Translations under genes and position numbers: made by a program
Shown here: positions 18,143 to 26,722 of the stretch, one piece after another
Numbering within the stretch: position 1 is the stretch's first letter
Layout: each line of letters starts with the position of its first letter
DNA from: Leeia aquatica
GTDB taxonomy: Bacteria; Pseudomonadota; Gammaproteobacteria; Burkholderiales; Leeiaceae
Direction of reading: 5' to 3'
Length of the DNA: 64,000 nt
Assembly (NCBI RefSeq): GCF_012641365.1
Contig: NZ_JABAIM010000002.1
Span: 682,001-746,000, forward strand
Notes under the pieces: model-generated
Told to the model about the DNA's origin: nothing
What the model saw: only the letters and a program-made list of their open reading frames with translations
The model's database searches: none

Positions 18143-19113
18143 GCACTGGACTCCTTGCTGGCCGCAGCCTTTGCAGACGCCTGCTGCAGAAAGCCCCCCA
18201 CGCGGGAGATCGCCTCACGGCCTGCCGTCAGCATCGGATAGTACAGGTGCCAGACGTGTACCATGGCGGGCCAGACCTCGAACGTGACCTCCACACCACA
18301 CTGGTGCGCCTTTTCCGCTAGCATCTCGGCATCACTGTAGAGGATTTCCAGTTCGCCGACCTGCACCAGCATGGGCGGCAGCCCGGTCAAATCACCCAGT
18401 ATCGGTGAGGCCGTCACCTGAGTGGGGTCTTGCAGGCCCAGATACTGCTCCCGCACCAGCTCCACCACCTTACGCTCCACCATCGGGTCCAGATGGGCCC
18501 GGGTCTGGTAGCTCTCACCCCGCAGCAGCAAATCCACCCACGGCGACAGGCAAGCAACCGCCCCCGGCAGCGGCAACTGACGTTGCTTCAGCACCAGCAG
18601 CAGGGCCACCACCAGGCCGCCCCCGGCAGAATCCCCCACCAATGAGACTGCAGACGGTGCATAACCTTGGTCCAGCACGGCACAGTAAGCCGCCAGCGCA
18701 TCCTCCACCGCAGCCGGGTGCGGGTGTTCCGGTGCCAGGCGATAATGCAGCTGCACACCGATGCAATCTGCGGCACGCGCCAGCTCAGCCGCCATACCAG
18801 CATGGCTATCCAGCGAGCCGTAGACATACCCCCCGCCGTGCAGAAACAGCATGATCCGTGACGGGTCATGCGAAGGCGGGTACAGCCAGCGCGCAGGCAC
18901 CCCGGCCAGGACGCCATCCTCAGCGCGGATATCATCTGGCACCGGCGGCCCCATCTGGTCATACAGCACGCGGGCGGGCGCAATGTCATCCGGCCAGGGG
19001 TGAGCATCCAGATCGTCAAACACATCCTGCAGTTCGCGCGCGCGCTGGGCAGCAGGCATCGCTGCGTCCATCCAGGCAGCCGGGTCGGTCATCACCAAAG
19101 GCGGGCGCATCAT
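18130..19113 (-). CDS. Alpha/beta hydrolase, HSL/acetyl-esterase type
   Basis: 327 residues. Oxyanion-hole motif HGGGYVYGS (about 91), nucleophile elbow GDSAGG (Ser about 166), acidic residue in the DAEML region and the catalytic His near WPAMVHVWHLYYPM. These match the hormone-sensitive-lipase/Aes esterase family (alpha/beta hydrolase fold-3). It hydrolyses short acyl esters or amides in related proteins. In this cluster it may remove a protecting acyl group or a thioester-derived group, which is inference. Start overlaps the stop of the LeuA-like gene by 4 bases. Confidence 0.9.
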   Translation of the reverse strand: MMRPPLVMTDPAAWMDAAMPAAQRARELQDVFDDLDAHPWPDDIAPARVLYDQMGPPVPDDIRAEDGVLAGVPARWLYPPSHDPSRIMLFLHGGGYVYGSLDSHAGMAAELARAADCIGVQLHYRLAPEHPHPAAVEDALAAYCAVLDQGYAPSAVSLVGDSAGGGLVVALLLVLKQRQLPLPGAVACLSPWVDLLLRGESYQTRAHLDPMVERKVVELVREQYLGLQDPTQVTASPILGDLTGLPPMLVQVGELEILYSDAEMLAEKAHQCGVEVTFEVWPAMVHVWHLYYPMLTAGREAISRVGGFLQQASAKAAASKESSACMA

Positions 19114-20273
19114 GCCGCCTTGCTGACGGTGGCGCGCAAATCCGCTTCGTCCAGCGGGAATTTCTGGTCTGCCATGCGCTTGAAGCGCAAAAATGCTTCA
19201 TCCAGCTCCCGGTCCGAGCTGAACTCGAAACCAAGCTGACGCATATACTCCCGATAACCATTGCGTCCCGAGTGCTTGCTCAGCACCAGCATGTGCGGGG
19301 CATTGGTCCAGCCCACATCGGCTGCGGTCATGATCTGGTAGGTACTCGGGTTCTTCAGCATGCCATCCTGATGAATGCCGGACTGATGCGAGAAGGCGTT
19401 ACGTCCGACGATGGCCTTGTTCGGCTGCACCTGGAAGCCGGTAATACCCGACACCAGCTGCGAAGCTGGTACCAGATACTGCGGCTGGATACGGGTTTGC
19501 AAGCCGAAATGGTTTTGCCGGGTCCGCAAGGCCATGACGATTTCTTCCAGCGCCGCATTGCCCGCCCGCTCACCAATGCCATTGATGGTGCATTCCACCT
19601 GACGCGCACCGGCCTTGATGGCAGACAGTGAATTGGCCACCGCCATGCCGAGGTCGTTGTGGCAGTGGGCGGAGAGCACCACCTTATCGGCACCCGGCAC
19701 ATGATTGAGCAGGTGGCTGATCAGGTTGCCGTATTCCTGTGGCAACGCATAGCCGACCGTATCCGGCAGGCTGACGGTGCTGGCCCCTGCTGCAATCACC
19801 GCTTCGACAAAGCGGCAAAGGAAATCCAGGTCTGAGCGACTGGCATCTTCGCAGGAGAATTCCACGTTATCCGAGTAACGGCGGGCGCGCTTGACCGCCA
19901 GCACCCCTTGCTCGAGCACCTGCTCTGGCGCCATGCGCAATTTGTGCTGCATGTGGATCGGTGAAGTGGAGAGAACGATATGGATACGACTCATCGCGGC
20001 GCCCCCTACCGCCTCGGCGGTCAGGTCGATATCCCGTTCCACCGCACGGCTCAGGCTGCAGATGGTGCTGTCCTTCACCGCGCGCCCCACGGCCTGGATG
20101 GCGGCAAAATCGCCCTCACTGGCTGCAGCAAACCCGGCCTCGATCACGTCCACCCCCAGCTTTTCCAGCATGAGGGCAATTTCGACTTTTTCGTTCAGAC
20201 TCATGCTGACGCCGGGGCTTTGCTCGCCGTCCCGCATGGTGGTATCCAGAATGATGACTTGATTGCTGCTCAC
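19110..20273 (-). CDS. LeuA-like 2-isopropylmalate/homocitrate-type synthase lacking the regulatory domain
   Basis: 387 residues from GTG 20273 (AGGAG upstream). DRE-TIM aldolase of the IPMS family: LDTTMRDGEQSPGVSM (D10-R14-D15), HCHNDLG metal ligands at about H203/H205, and INGIGERAGNAALEE. It condenses acetyl-CoA or a similar acyl-CoA with a 2-oxoacid. Housekeeping LeuA is about 510-520 residues with a C-terminal leucine-sensing dimer domain; that domain is absent here, so the enzyme should not be leucine-inhibited. No leuB/leuC/leuD genes are near. Together with two CitE-like lyases this points to a dedicated chain-extension step. Confidence 0.88.
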   Translation of the reverse strand: MSSNQVIILDTTMRDGEQSPGVSMSLNEKVEIALMLEKLGVDVIEAGFAAASEGDFAAIQAVGRAVKDSTICSLSRAVERDIDLTAEAVGGAAMSRIHIVLSTSPIHMQHKLRMAPEQVLEQGVLAVKRARRYSDNVEFSCEDASRSDLDFLCRFVEAVIAAGASTVSLPDTVGYALPQEYGNLISHLLNHVPGADKVVLSAHCHNDLGMAVANSLSAIKAGARQVECTINGIGERAGNAALEEIVMALRTRQNHFGLQTRIQPQYLVPASQLVSGITGFQVQPNKAIVGRNAFSHQSGIHQDGMLKNPSTYQIMTAADVGWTNAPHMLVLSKHSGRNGYREYMRQLGFEFSSDRELDEAFLRFKRMADQKFPLDEADLRATVSKAA

Positions 20274-20358
20274 GGGTGTCTCCTCTTGATGGAACACCGG
20301 CCACCCTCCTCCCGGCAAGGAGGAGCATGCCGTTTGCAAACGCGCCGGCCGATCGGGC

Positions 20359-21189
20359 TCAACGCTGATAGAGGCTCAGCATGCGCTTGGCCTTGGCAAT
20401 AAACGGCGGTGCAATCACTTCACCGTCCTTGATCACAAAACCAGTGGTAGAGCTCATGTAGGCCTCGATGCAGGACTGATACTTGCTGACCATCTCCGGT
20501 GAGACGGCAAAGACCCGATTGATCCCGGCCAGCTGGTCCGGATGAATGGCGGCTTTCCCGGTAAAACCATAGCCTTTGGCGGTCACACACTCGGCCTCGA
20601 ACTTCTCCATGTCCTTGATCTCAAATGAATTGGTATCAATGGCTTGCAGGTTATGGCGGGCGGCGGCTACGCAGAGGCGAGCACGGGCGTAGTCAATAAA
20701 GGCGGCATTCGGGCTGTACATTTCCGACACCAAGTCGGCCTGGCCAAAGCACAGTGCATCGCTGACACTGGCAATGCCATCAGCGTTATCCACCGCCTCC
20801 ACCGTCTCGATGAACGTGCACAGCCTAGGCGTGCAAGACAGGCCGGAGAGCAAGGCACGGTAAATCTTCACCTCGTTCGGGTGGTTCACCTTTGGCAGAA
20901 AAATGGTCTGCAGGTCGTGCTTGCCTGCCGCGTACAGGGCCTTCAGCAGCTGCAGATCGGCCAGACCATCATGGCTGGCGATGGTGTTGATACGCAGCCC
21001 CAGCTTGATGCCGCGGGAGCGGATCGGTGAAAAATCAAAGTTCTGGATCTTGTGCCGAGCATCCTGCTTGGCTTGAACATGGGTGGAGTCTTCGAGATCG
21101 ACCACCACCATGTCGGTCGAGAGACTGTCCAGGTGCGCCACAACGGAATCCACCCGCAGCGCTGGGGTATACAGGTAGCTGACATCCAT
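20359..21189 (-). CDS. Divergent CitE-like (HpcH/HpaI) lyase
   Basis: 276 residues. Retains the CitE barrel landmarks: SYLYTPALRVDSV, MVVVDLEDSTHVQAK (metal and CoA region), LRINTIASHDG, IFLPKVNHPNEV, TFIETVEAVDNADGI and GKAAIHPDQLAGINRVF. The usual GADLA-x-DL segment is altered to GQADLVSEMYSPN, and only about 30 percent looks shared with the 14841 paralogue by eye. Similar stand-alone CitE proteins are citramalyl-CoA or malyl-CoA lyases, or thioesterases. Lies 85 bases upstream of the LeuA-like gene. Confidence 0.85.
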   Translation of the reverse strand: MDVSYLYTPALRVDSVVAHLDSLSTDMVVVDLEDSTHVQAKQDARHKIQNFDFSPIRSRGIKLGLRINTIASHDGLADLQLLKALYAAGKHDLQTIFLPKVNHPNEVKIYRALLSGLSCTPRLCTFIETVEAVDNADGIASVSDALCFGQADLVSEMYSPNAAFIDYARARLCVAAARHNLQAIDTNSFEIKDMEKFEAECVTAKGYGFTGKAAIHPDQLAGINRVFAVSPEMVSKYQSCIEAYMSSTTGFVIKDGEVIAPPFIAKAKRMLSLYQR

Positions 21190-21259
21190 CTGAAACCTCC
21201 TTCAACAACACCACCAAATTGCCGGGGGTACCGGCCTCCAGTCACATCTGCCGCCGGGG

Positions 21260-22165
21260 TCAGGCAGCCATGTTCTCGCGCCCGAACAGGGCATCCATCT
21301 GTTTGTTGCCGCTTTGCACCAGCTCGTCTTCATTGGTCAGCTTGAAGAACACAATGGATTGGCGCTCCTGGCTACCAAGCACCACCCGGTGCTCGGTCGA
21401 GACGTATTCATGATTGGACCAGTGCGCCATCAGGTCACCGATGTTGACGATGATGTGGTCTACGTCCGCCGTCACCGGCGCCACCCATTCGCCTTCATTG
21501 ATGCGGACCTGGATGCCGGGAGCAGTCTGCGTCAGCAGGGTCAGCACCGTGCCATCGGTATGGGCGCCCATGCCCTGATCATTGAGCAACTCCGCGCTCA
21601 AACCGGGGTAGAGCTGGGAGCGCATGGAGTCATTGGCGCGGTCCATCCGCTCGGAAAAATAGGTGCGATGCACGCCGAGTGGAATGGTGAACAGCTCTGT
21701 GAGGTTCAAGGCAATGGCGTCACAAGCCTGGTAATAGCGCTTGAGCTTTTGCCGCAGGTCCCGGCCCAGATCGGAGTCCGGGAACGGCAAGGACTCGTTG
21801 TCATTCAGGATCAACCGACCGGCACTGATCTTTTCCACATAGTCGCTGGGCTTGCCCTGCTGCCCCATATAGGCAAAAGCGTTTTCCTCCAGCAGGCCGC
21901 TATAGCCATACGGGGTGTACGGGTCTTGCGGCAAGGTCGCTCCGGTGGAGAGCCTGCACTGGTTCTTGGTGGTCAGCGGCAGCTGGAAAAAGGTCTTGGA
22001 GGCCGCATGCGCCTCAGCAAAGATCTCCCGCGCATAGCCGTGCCCCTTGACCACAAAGAAGCCGGACTCGCGGCAAGCCCGGTCAATGTCGGCCGCCACA
22101 CGCTGCATGCCTGCTTCGCCCTCCAGTCGGGCCGGGGTCAGGTCGATTACCGGAATGGTGGTCAT
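21260..22165 (-). CDS. Fe(II)/2-oxoglutarate oxygenase of the isopenicillin-N-synthase-like family
   Basis: 301 residues. N-terminal DIOX_N domain (IPVIDLTPARL, GFFVVKGHG) and C-terminal catalytic domain with H202-x-D204 (GMGAHTDGTVLTLL), H259 (STEHRVV) and the 2OG-binding R268-x-S270 (RQSIVFF). All facial-triad residues are intact. Relatives hydroxylate, desaturate, cyclise or form ethylene from small acids and peptides. The presence of R-x-S argues for 2OG use. 70 bases before the CitE-like gene and 37 after the M24 gene in transcription order. Confidence 0.92.
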   Translation of the reverse strand: MTTIPVIDLTPARLEGEAGMQRVAADIDRACRESGFFVVKGHGYAREIFAEAHAASKTFFQLPLTTKNQCRLSTGATLPQDPYTPYGYSGLLEENAFAYMGQQGKPSDYVEKISAGRLILNDNESLPFPDSDLGRDLRQKLKRYYQACDAIALNLTELFTIPLGVHRTYFSERMDRANDSMRSQLYPGLSAELLNDQGMGAHTDGTVLTLLTQTAPGIQVRINEGEWVAPVTADVDHIIVNIGDLMAHWSNHEYVSTEHRVVLGSQERQSIVFFKLTNEDELVQSGNKQMDALFGRENMAA

Positions 22166-22202
22166 ATGTCTCTCCAGTCACAACAATCAGAGGTCAGCCG
22201 GT

Positions 22203-23420
22203 TCAAGCTGCCATGTTGCCAAACGGGTCATCAATTGACAGCGCCGGCTGGGTAAACCAGCGCGGGCCCTGCTCTGTCATGTAAATGTGATCTTCATGGC
22301 GAATGCCGAACTCGCCCGGTACACAGATCATCGGCTCGACGCTGAAGCACATGCCCGGCGCCAGCGGGGTCGGGTCATTACCCACCAGATTGGGGGACTC
22401 ATGGATGTCGAGGCCAATGCCGTGCCCGGTGCGGTGCGGTACGCCGGGCAGCGCATACGCCGGGCCATAGCCTGCTGCGGTGACCCAGGCCCGCATGGCG
22501 TCGTCCACCGCACCACAAGGCGTGCCTAGCTGTGCAGCCTCATACGCCACCCGCTGAGCCGTCTGCTCATGCACCCAGACCTCACGTTGCCGGGCGCTCG
22601 CTTCGCCAAACACATAGGTGCGGGTGATGTCCGAACGGTAGCCATACAGGTTGCAGCCGGTGTCGATCAGCACCATCTCGCCCGCCGCCAGCGTTTTCGG
22701 GTATTTCACGCCGTGCGGGAAGGCGGTATCGGGCCCAAACAGCACAATGCAGAAGTCTGAACCGGAGGCACCGACCGCCTGATGGGCTTGGTCGATAAAG
22801 GTCTTGACCTCCTGGGTGGAAATCCCTTCGCGCAGGATGCTGGCTGCTGCGCGCTGCACGTGTAGCGTCATGTCGTTGGCGCGCTGCATCAACGCCAGTT
22901 CCGCGGCAGATTTGCGGCTGCGGCAAGCGTTGCTGACCGACTTGCCATTGACCAGTTGCATGCCATGCAGCGCCTGACTCATGCCATCGAGGCGGAAGAA
23001 CGGCGTGGCTTCATCCACCGCCAGTCGGCTGCGAACCACATCCATGTCTTCCAGCACGTGATGCAGCAGCCGGTAGGGGTCTTCATGCTCGTGCCAGCAA
23101 TGCACCGGACCATCGACCAGCATCATGCCGCGGAAAGTTCCTTCCTCGAAGGCCGGCACGATGTAGTGCAGGTCGCCCGCCGCAGGCAGGATGGCACCGA
23201 CCATACGCTCGCTGGGATACCAGACCACCCCGGTGAAATAGTTCAGGTTGCTGCCAGCGTCGATGTACAGGGCGGCAATGCCTTGCTGCTGCATCAGTGC
23301 CTGCGCCTTGCTCAACCGCTCCCGGTATTCTGACGTCGGTACCGGGCTCAGCCCTTCCGTCATGTTCCGCAGGGTTGCCAGCGCCTCTGCTGCCGTTTTG
23401 CCACCGATACCTTTGCTCAT
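22203..23420 (-). CDS. M24 family metallopeptidase-fold enzyme (Xaa-Pro dipeptidase/creatinase type)
   Basis: 405 residues from ATG 23420; an in-frame ATG at 23441 has no ribosome binding site. Creatinase-type N-domain ([36 protein letters not shown]) and M24 domain with [23 protein letters not shown] (Asp pair), [19 protein letters not shown] (His), [24 protein letters not shown] (Glu residues). Metal ligands are intact, so it is probably an active dipeptidase or C-N hydrolase. Within the cluster it may process a dipeptide product or precursor. It is much shorter than the second M24 enzyme at 12881. Confidence 0.9.
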   Translation of the reverse strand: MSKGIGGKTAAEALATLRNMTEGLSPVPTSEYRERLSKAQALMQQQGIAALYIDAGSNLNYFTGVVWYPSERMVGAILPAAGDLHYIVPAFEEGTFRGMMLVDGPVHCWHEHEDPYRLLHHVLEDMDVVRSRLAVDEATPFFRLDGMSQALHGMQLVNGKSVSNACRSRKSAAELALMQRANDMTLHVQRAAASILREGISTQEVKTFIDQAHQAVGASGSDFCIVLFGPDTAFPHGVKYPKTLAAGEMVLIDTGCNLYGYRSDITRTYVFGEASARQREVWVHEQTAQRVAYEAAQLGTPCGAVDDAMRAWVTAAGYGPAYALPGVPHRTGHGIGLDIHESPNLVGNDPTPLAPGMCFSVEPMICVPGEFGIRHEDHIYMTEQGPRWFTQPALSIDDPFGNMAA

Positions 23421-23456
23421 GTCTTGTTCCCGTGTTGTCATTAACCAGATGCTTTG

Positions 23457-23963
23457 CTACTCCGCGGCACTGCGCATGGGCACCAGAAACGTCCGTTTGT
23501 AGGTGATCACCGTCTTGCCATCCTGATTGCTGCCCGTGGTGCGCGCCGTGACAATGCCTTGCTGCGGGCGGGATTTGGAGGGGCGCTTTTCCAGAATCTC
23601 GGACTCGGCAAACAGGGTGTCACCGACAAAGACCGGATGGGTCAGTCGCACTTCGTCCCAGCCCAGGTTGGCGATCGCTTTCTGGCTGAGGCTATGCACG
23701 GTCATGCCGTTGATGACATTGAACGTTACCAGGCTCGACATCAGCAGTTCCTTGAACTCGGTCTGCCGGGCAAACTCGGCCTCGATGTGCAGCGGGTGCT
23801 GGTTCATGGCAATCAGCGATTGCCAGATGTTGTCGGTGGTGGTCAGCGTCCGCCCCGGACGGTGCTCGATCACCATGCCCACTTCGAAATCATCGTAGTA
23901 AAAGCCCTTGTCCTCACGGTAGCGGCCATCGGCCAGCTTGATGTAGCCAAAACGGTCAGTCAT
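23457..23963 (-). CDS. MaoC-like hot-dog-fold enoyl-CoA/itaconyl- or mesaconyl-CoA hydratase
   Basis: 168 residues from ATG 23963 (an upstream GTG at 23975 is possible). The R-hydratase pattern FEVGMVIEHRPGRTLTTTDNIWQSLIAMNQHPLHIEAEFA supplies the usual catalytic Asp and His (D48, H60 region). FVGDTLFAESEILEKRPSKSRPQQGIVTART is the second half. It resembles the MaoC enzymes that hydrate mesaconyl-, itaconyl- or methylcrotonyl-type CoA esters, whose products are cleaved by CitE-like lyases. Two such lyases are in this cluster, so the pairing is meaningful. Confidence 0.88.
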   Translation of the reverse strand: MTDRFGYIKLADGRYREDKGFYYDDFEVGMVIEHRPGRTLTTTDNIWQSLIAMNQHPLHIEAEFARQTEFKELLMSSLVTFNVINGMTVHSLSQKAIANLGWDEVRLTHPVFVGDTLFAESEILEKRPSKSRPQQGIVTARTTGSNQDGKTVITYKRTFLVPMRSAAE

Positions 23964-23993
23964 CTGCGTCTGCACTCCGGGTCGTTGAACATG

Positions 23994-25370
23994 TCAGGGC
24001 GCTACTGTCGCTGTAAGTGCGACAGACTCGTTCCGGCGCTGCGCACGCAGCAAGCCCATCTGGAACAGCGCCGCATTGGCGGCCAGGGTCACGATCAGCC
24101 CCACCCAATACCCCTGCGGCACCCAATCACTGCCACCCTGCCCCAGCCCACGCGCCAGCACGTAGCCCAGTGGCAATCCAATCAACCAGTTGGTTACCAG
24201 CACCGCCTTGAACAGCACACCGGTCGCCTTGTAGGCGCGCAGGCTGCCGCCGATGACATCGCGAAGGGAGTCCGGAATCTGGTAGAGCGCGCACAGCGCC
24301 AGCAGCTGCGCGGCCAGGGCCAGCGTGGCAGGCTCGGTGACAAACAGTCCGGCCAACTGATCACGGAACGACCAGGTAGCAGCCGCCGTCACACTGGCGA
24401 TGCCCAGACCAAACCATGCCCCCATGCGGCAGACCAGCCGCGCGGCTTCCTGATCGCCCTCCCCCAGCTTGCGGCTGGCACGAATGGCCACCGCGCAGCC
24501 AATGCTGAAGGGCAACAGATAAAACACCCCGACCAGGGAATACGCCACCTGATGCGCCGACATCACGCGTGCACCTTCGGTGACGATCAAGGCGGCAATC
24601 ACGGTGAACACCAGCATTTCGGACAGCAGGCCAAACGCCACGGGCAAGCCATTCACCACAAACTGCTTTTGCAGTGCGGCTTGCGGTCGCAGGCTCTCAC
24701 GGCCCAGCTGGACATGCTGCAGGCGCACCACCCGCCATGCAGAAAGCAAGGCCACAGCAGCCATGGCCCAGTAGACAAACACCGCCGCCAGCCCGCAGCC
24801 TGCACCGCCCATGGCGGGGATAGCCTCATACCCAAATACACACAGGTAGTTGAGCGGAACCTTGACCAGCAGCCCCGTTGCGCCATACCAGATAGAAGGA
24901 AACGTGCTGTGTAGGGCTTCCACCAGATTGCGACTGATCTGGAACACGATGTGCGCCGGAATGGCCCAGACAAAGTAGACCAGATACTGCTGCGCTACCC
25001 GGTACACCTCGTTACTGATCCCCAGCTGCCGCATGATCCAGGGGGCCAGCAGCAGGTGATACGAGACCGACAGCAACAGCCAGCCCGCGCCCAGCCAGAT
25101 GGCCTGACCGAGCCACTGCGGGATGCGTGCCAGCTGACCACTGCCAAGATCATGGGACAGCAAGGGCGTCAGCGCCGAGAAAAAGCCCGACTGCATGGAC
25201 AGCGCAATCATCGACATGCTCAGTGCCATCGCTACACCGGCCAGATCATTGGCCCCGGCACGCCCAGCCATCACGGTATCGCTGGCAAACATCAATGCCA
25301 TGAAAATTTGGGTGACGAACACCGGCATGGCAAGCCGGAACAACTGCCCGGCTTCAGCACGCCAGCTCAT
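23994..25370 (-). CDS. MATE-family multidrug/toxin exporter
   Basis: 458 residues from ATG 25370, which overlaps the ATP-grasp stop as ATGA. Twelve membrane helices, with the NorM-type features: FVTQIFMALMFASDTVMAGRAGANDLAGVA in helix 1-2, and the repeat in the second half VMSAHQVAYSLVGVFYLLPFSIGCAVAIRASRKLGEG. MATE proteins export cationic drugs and natural products by Na+ or H+ antiport. Placement between the ligase and hydratase genes of the cluster supports export of the product or self-resistance. Confidence 0.93.
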   Translation of the reverse strand: MSWRAEAGQLFRLAMPVFVTQIFMALMFASDTVMAGRAGANDLAGVAMALSMSMIALSMQSGFFSALTPLLSHDLGSGQLARIPQWLGQAIWLGAGWLLLSVSYHLLLAPWIMRQLGISNEVYRVAQQYLVYFVWAIPAHIVFQISRNLVEALHSTFPSIWYGATGLLVKVPLNYLCVFGYEAIPAMGGAGCGLAAVFVYWAMAAVALLSAWRVVRLQHVQLGRESLRPQAALQKQFVVNGLPVAFGLLSEMLVFTVIAALIVTEGARVMSAHQVAYSLVGVFYLLPFSIGCAVAIRASRKLGEGDQEAARLVCRMGAWFGLGIASVTAAATWSFRDQLAGLFVTEPATLALAAQLLALCALYQIPDSLRDVIGGSLRAYKATGVLFKAVLVTNWLIGLPLGYVLARGLGQGGSDWVPQGYWVGLIVTLAANAALFQMGLLRAQRRNESVALTATVAP

Positions 25371-26722
25371 TGGCAGGGCTCCGCCGCTGCCTCGCTGGGC
25401 AAACCAGCCAGCGTGGCCAGCTGGCGATCCCGCTCCTCGACGGTCATCGGTACCGCCCAGCCCACCCTGGCCGAACCCTGCGAGACGTTGACAATCTGGC
25501 TGTGGCGGCTGGCACGAACCCACAAGCCACCCGGCTGGGTATCCATCATGAACAGCCCCAGCACCAACTGGTGCGGCACGGACTCGAAAGCCTCATCTGC
25601 CGGCATGGTCAGGCTGCTCACCTGCACCCGCTGCTGCACCGTCCATTGCGCCAACGGCACAGCCTGCAGCCGGGTTAGTAAATCCTCTGCAGAATGTTCA
25701 TCGCCCATCAACACGCCAGCCCCACCGTAGGACTGGTTCAGCTTGAACACATAATGCGCACGTTCATCCACCACCGCGTGCAGCTTGCTTTCCGTCAGGG
25801 CGAAGGTATAGGGTACAAAGCGGCGGATGGCGGACTGTTCTGCCGGGCTCAACAAGGTGTGCCATCTGGGTTGGTGGAACAGGGAAAACCACGATTTATC
25901 CATGCGGATTTCGGATTCCATCGCATTGATGATGGTGGCACCGCTGGCCAGCATGCGTGCAAACTGCTGGCGGCAAAATGGGGTCATGTCTTCATACACC
26001 CCAATGCGGTAGATCAGCACATGCTTGCCTGCGCCGGGCTGCAACAGCTCGTCCGGAAACGTGTATTCATCGACCACATCTACCTGCACGCCCGGCAGCA
26101 GGGCTGAAAACTGTTCCTGCTCCAGATCAAAGGACGGGAAGTCATCACCGTCGTACATCTGCAGGCCGAACACCACCACCCGTGTCAGCTGCCGCTGCTG
26201 CACCCAGTGCTGCACCAGCCTGGCGCGAGACAGGCAAGGCGAGACCTGACTGTTCATCGCATCCAGCCCCAGCGCTTCCAGCGCCATCTGCCCACACTCG
26301 AACAACTCAGCGCCGCCCACCGAAGGGTCCACATTCATTTCACAGAACACATAGCCATCCGCATGCGGCAGGATGTCGAAGCGGGACACCAGATGTTCGG
26401 CCTTCACCAGCTCATCCCAATTCATCAGCGCGGCCATCTCTTCACTGATCTGGAAACGATGCATGATGCCGCTCCGACCTTCGGTCGCCATCATGTGCCG
26501 CAGCAAACGGGTCTGTGCAGACAGCAAGGCTTTGGCGGCCTCGCTCAGCACCTGATAGTCCGACTCCGGCATCACAAGCTGCAAAGGCAGCAGTTGCCAG
26601 GCATCGCCCTGATAGCGGTCCAGAAACGCGCGGGCCTTTGCAACCCCACCCGAAGCCAGCACTTGTGACTTGTTCGCTGTCAGCGTCTGGATCCAGGGCT
26701 GGTTGAAAGTGGAAAAATTCAT
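25367..26722 (-). CDS. ATP-grasp-type ligase, uncharacterised
   Basis: 451 residues. The segment VDERAHYVFKLNQSYGGAGVLMG (about residues 325-347) has the Lys and Gly-rich loop of ATP-grasp enzymes (compare K-P-N-x-x-Y-G-G-x-G). VQQRVQV and HQLVLGLFMM follow like the ATP-binding strands, and an earlier part has FCEMNVDPSVGGAEL. The overall order resembles circularly permuted or glutathionylspermidine-synthetase-like ATP-grasp proteins. These form amides from carboxylates and amines with ATP. No peptide synthetase is present, so this is the candidate peptide-bond-forming enzyme of the cluster. Overlaps both neighbours by 4 bases. Confidence 0.7.
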   Translation of the reverse strand: MNFSTFNQPWIQTLTANKSQVLASGGVAKARAFLDRYQGDAWQLLPLQLVMPESDYQVLSEAAKALLSAQTRLLRHMMATEGRSGIMHRFQISEEMAALMNWDELVKAEHLVSRFDILPHADGYVFCEMNVDPSVGGAELFECGQMALEALGLDAMNSQVSPCLSRARLVQHWVQQRQLTRVVVFGLQMYDGDDFPSFDLEQEQFSALLPGVQVDVVDEYTFPDELLQPGAGKHVLIYRIGVYEDMTPFCRQQFARMLASGATIINAMESEIRMDKSWFSLFHQPRWHTLLSPAEQSAIRRFVPYTFALTESKLHAVVDERAHYVFKLNQSYGGAGVLMGDEHSAEDLLTRLQAVPLAQWTVQQRVQVSSLTMPADEAFESVPHQLVLGLFMMDTQPGGLWVRASRHSQIVNVSQGSARVGWAVPMTVEERDRQLATLAGLPSEAAAEPCQ

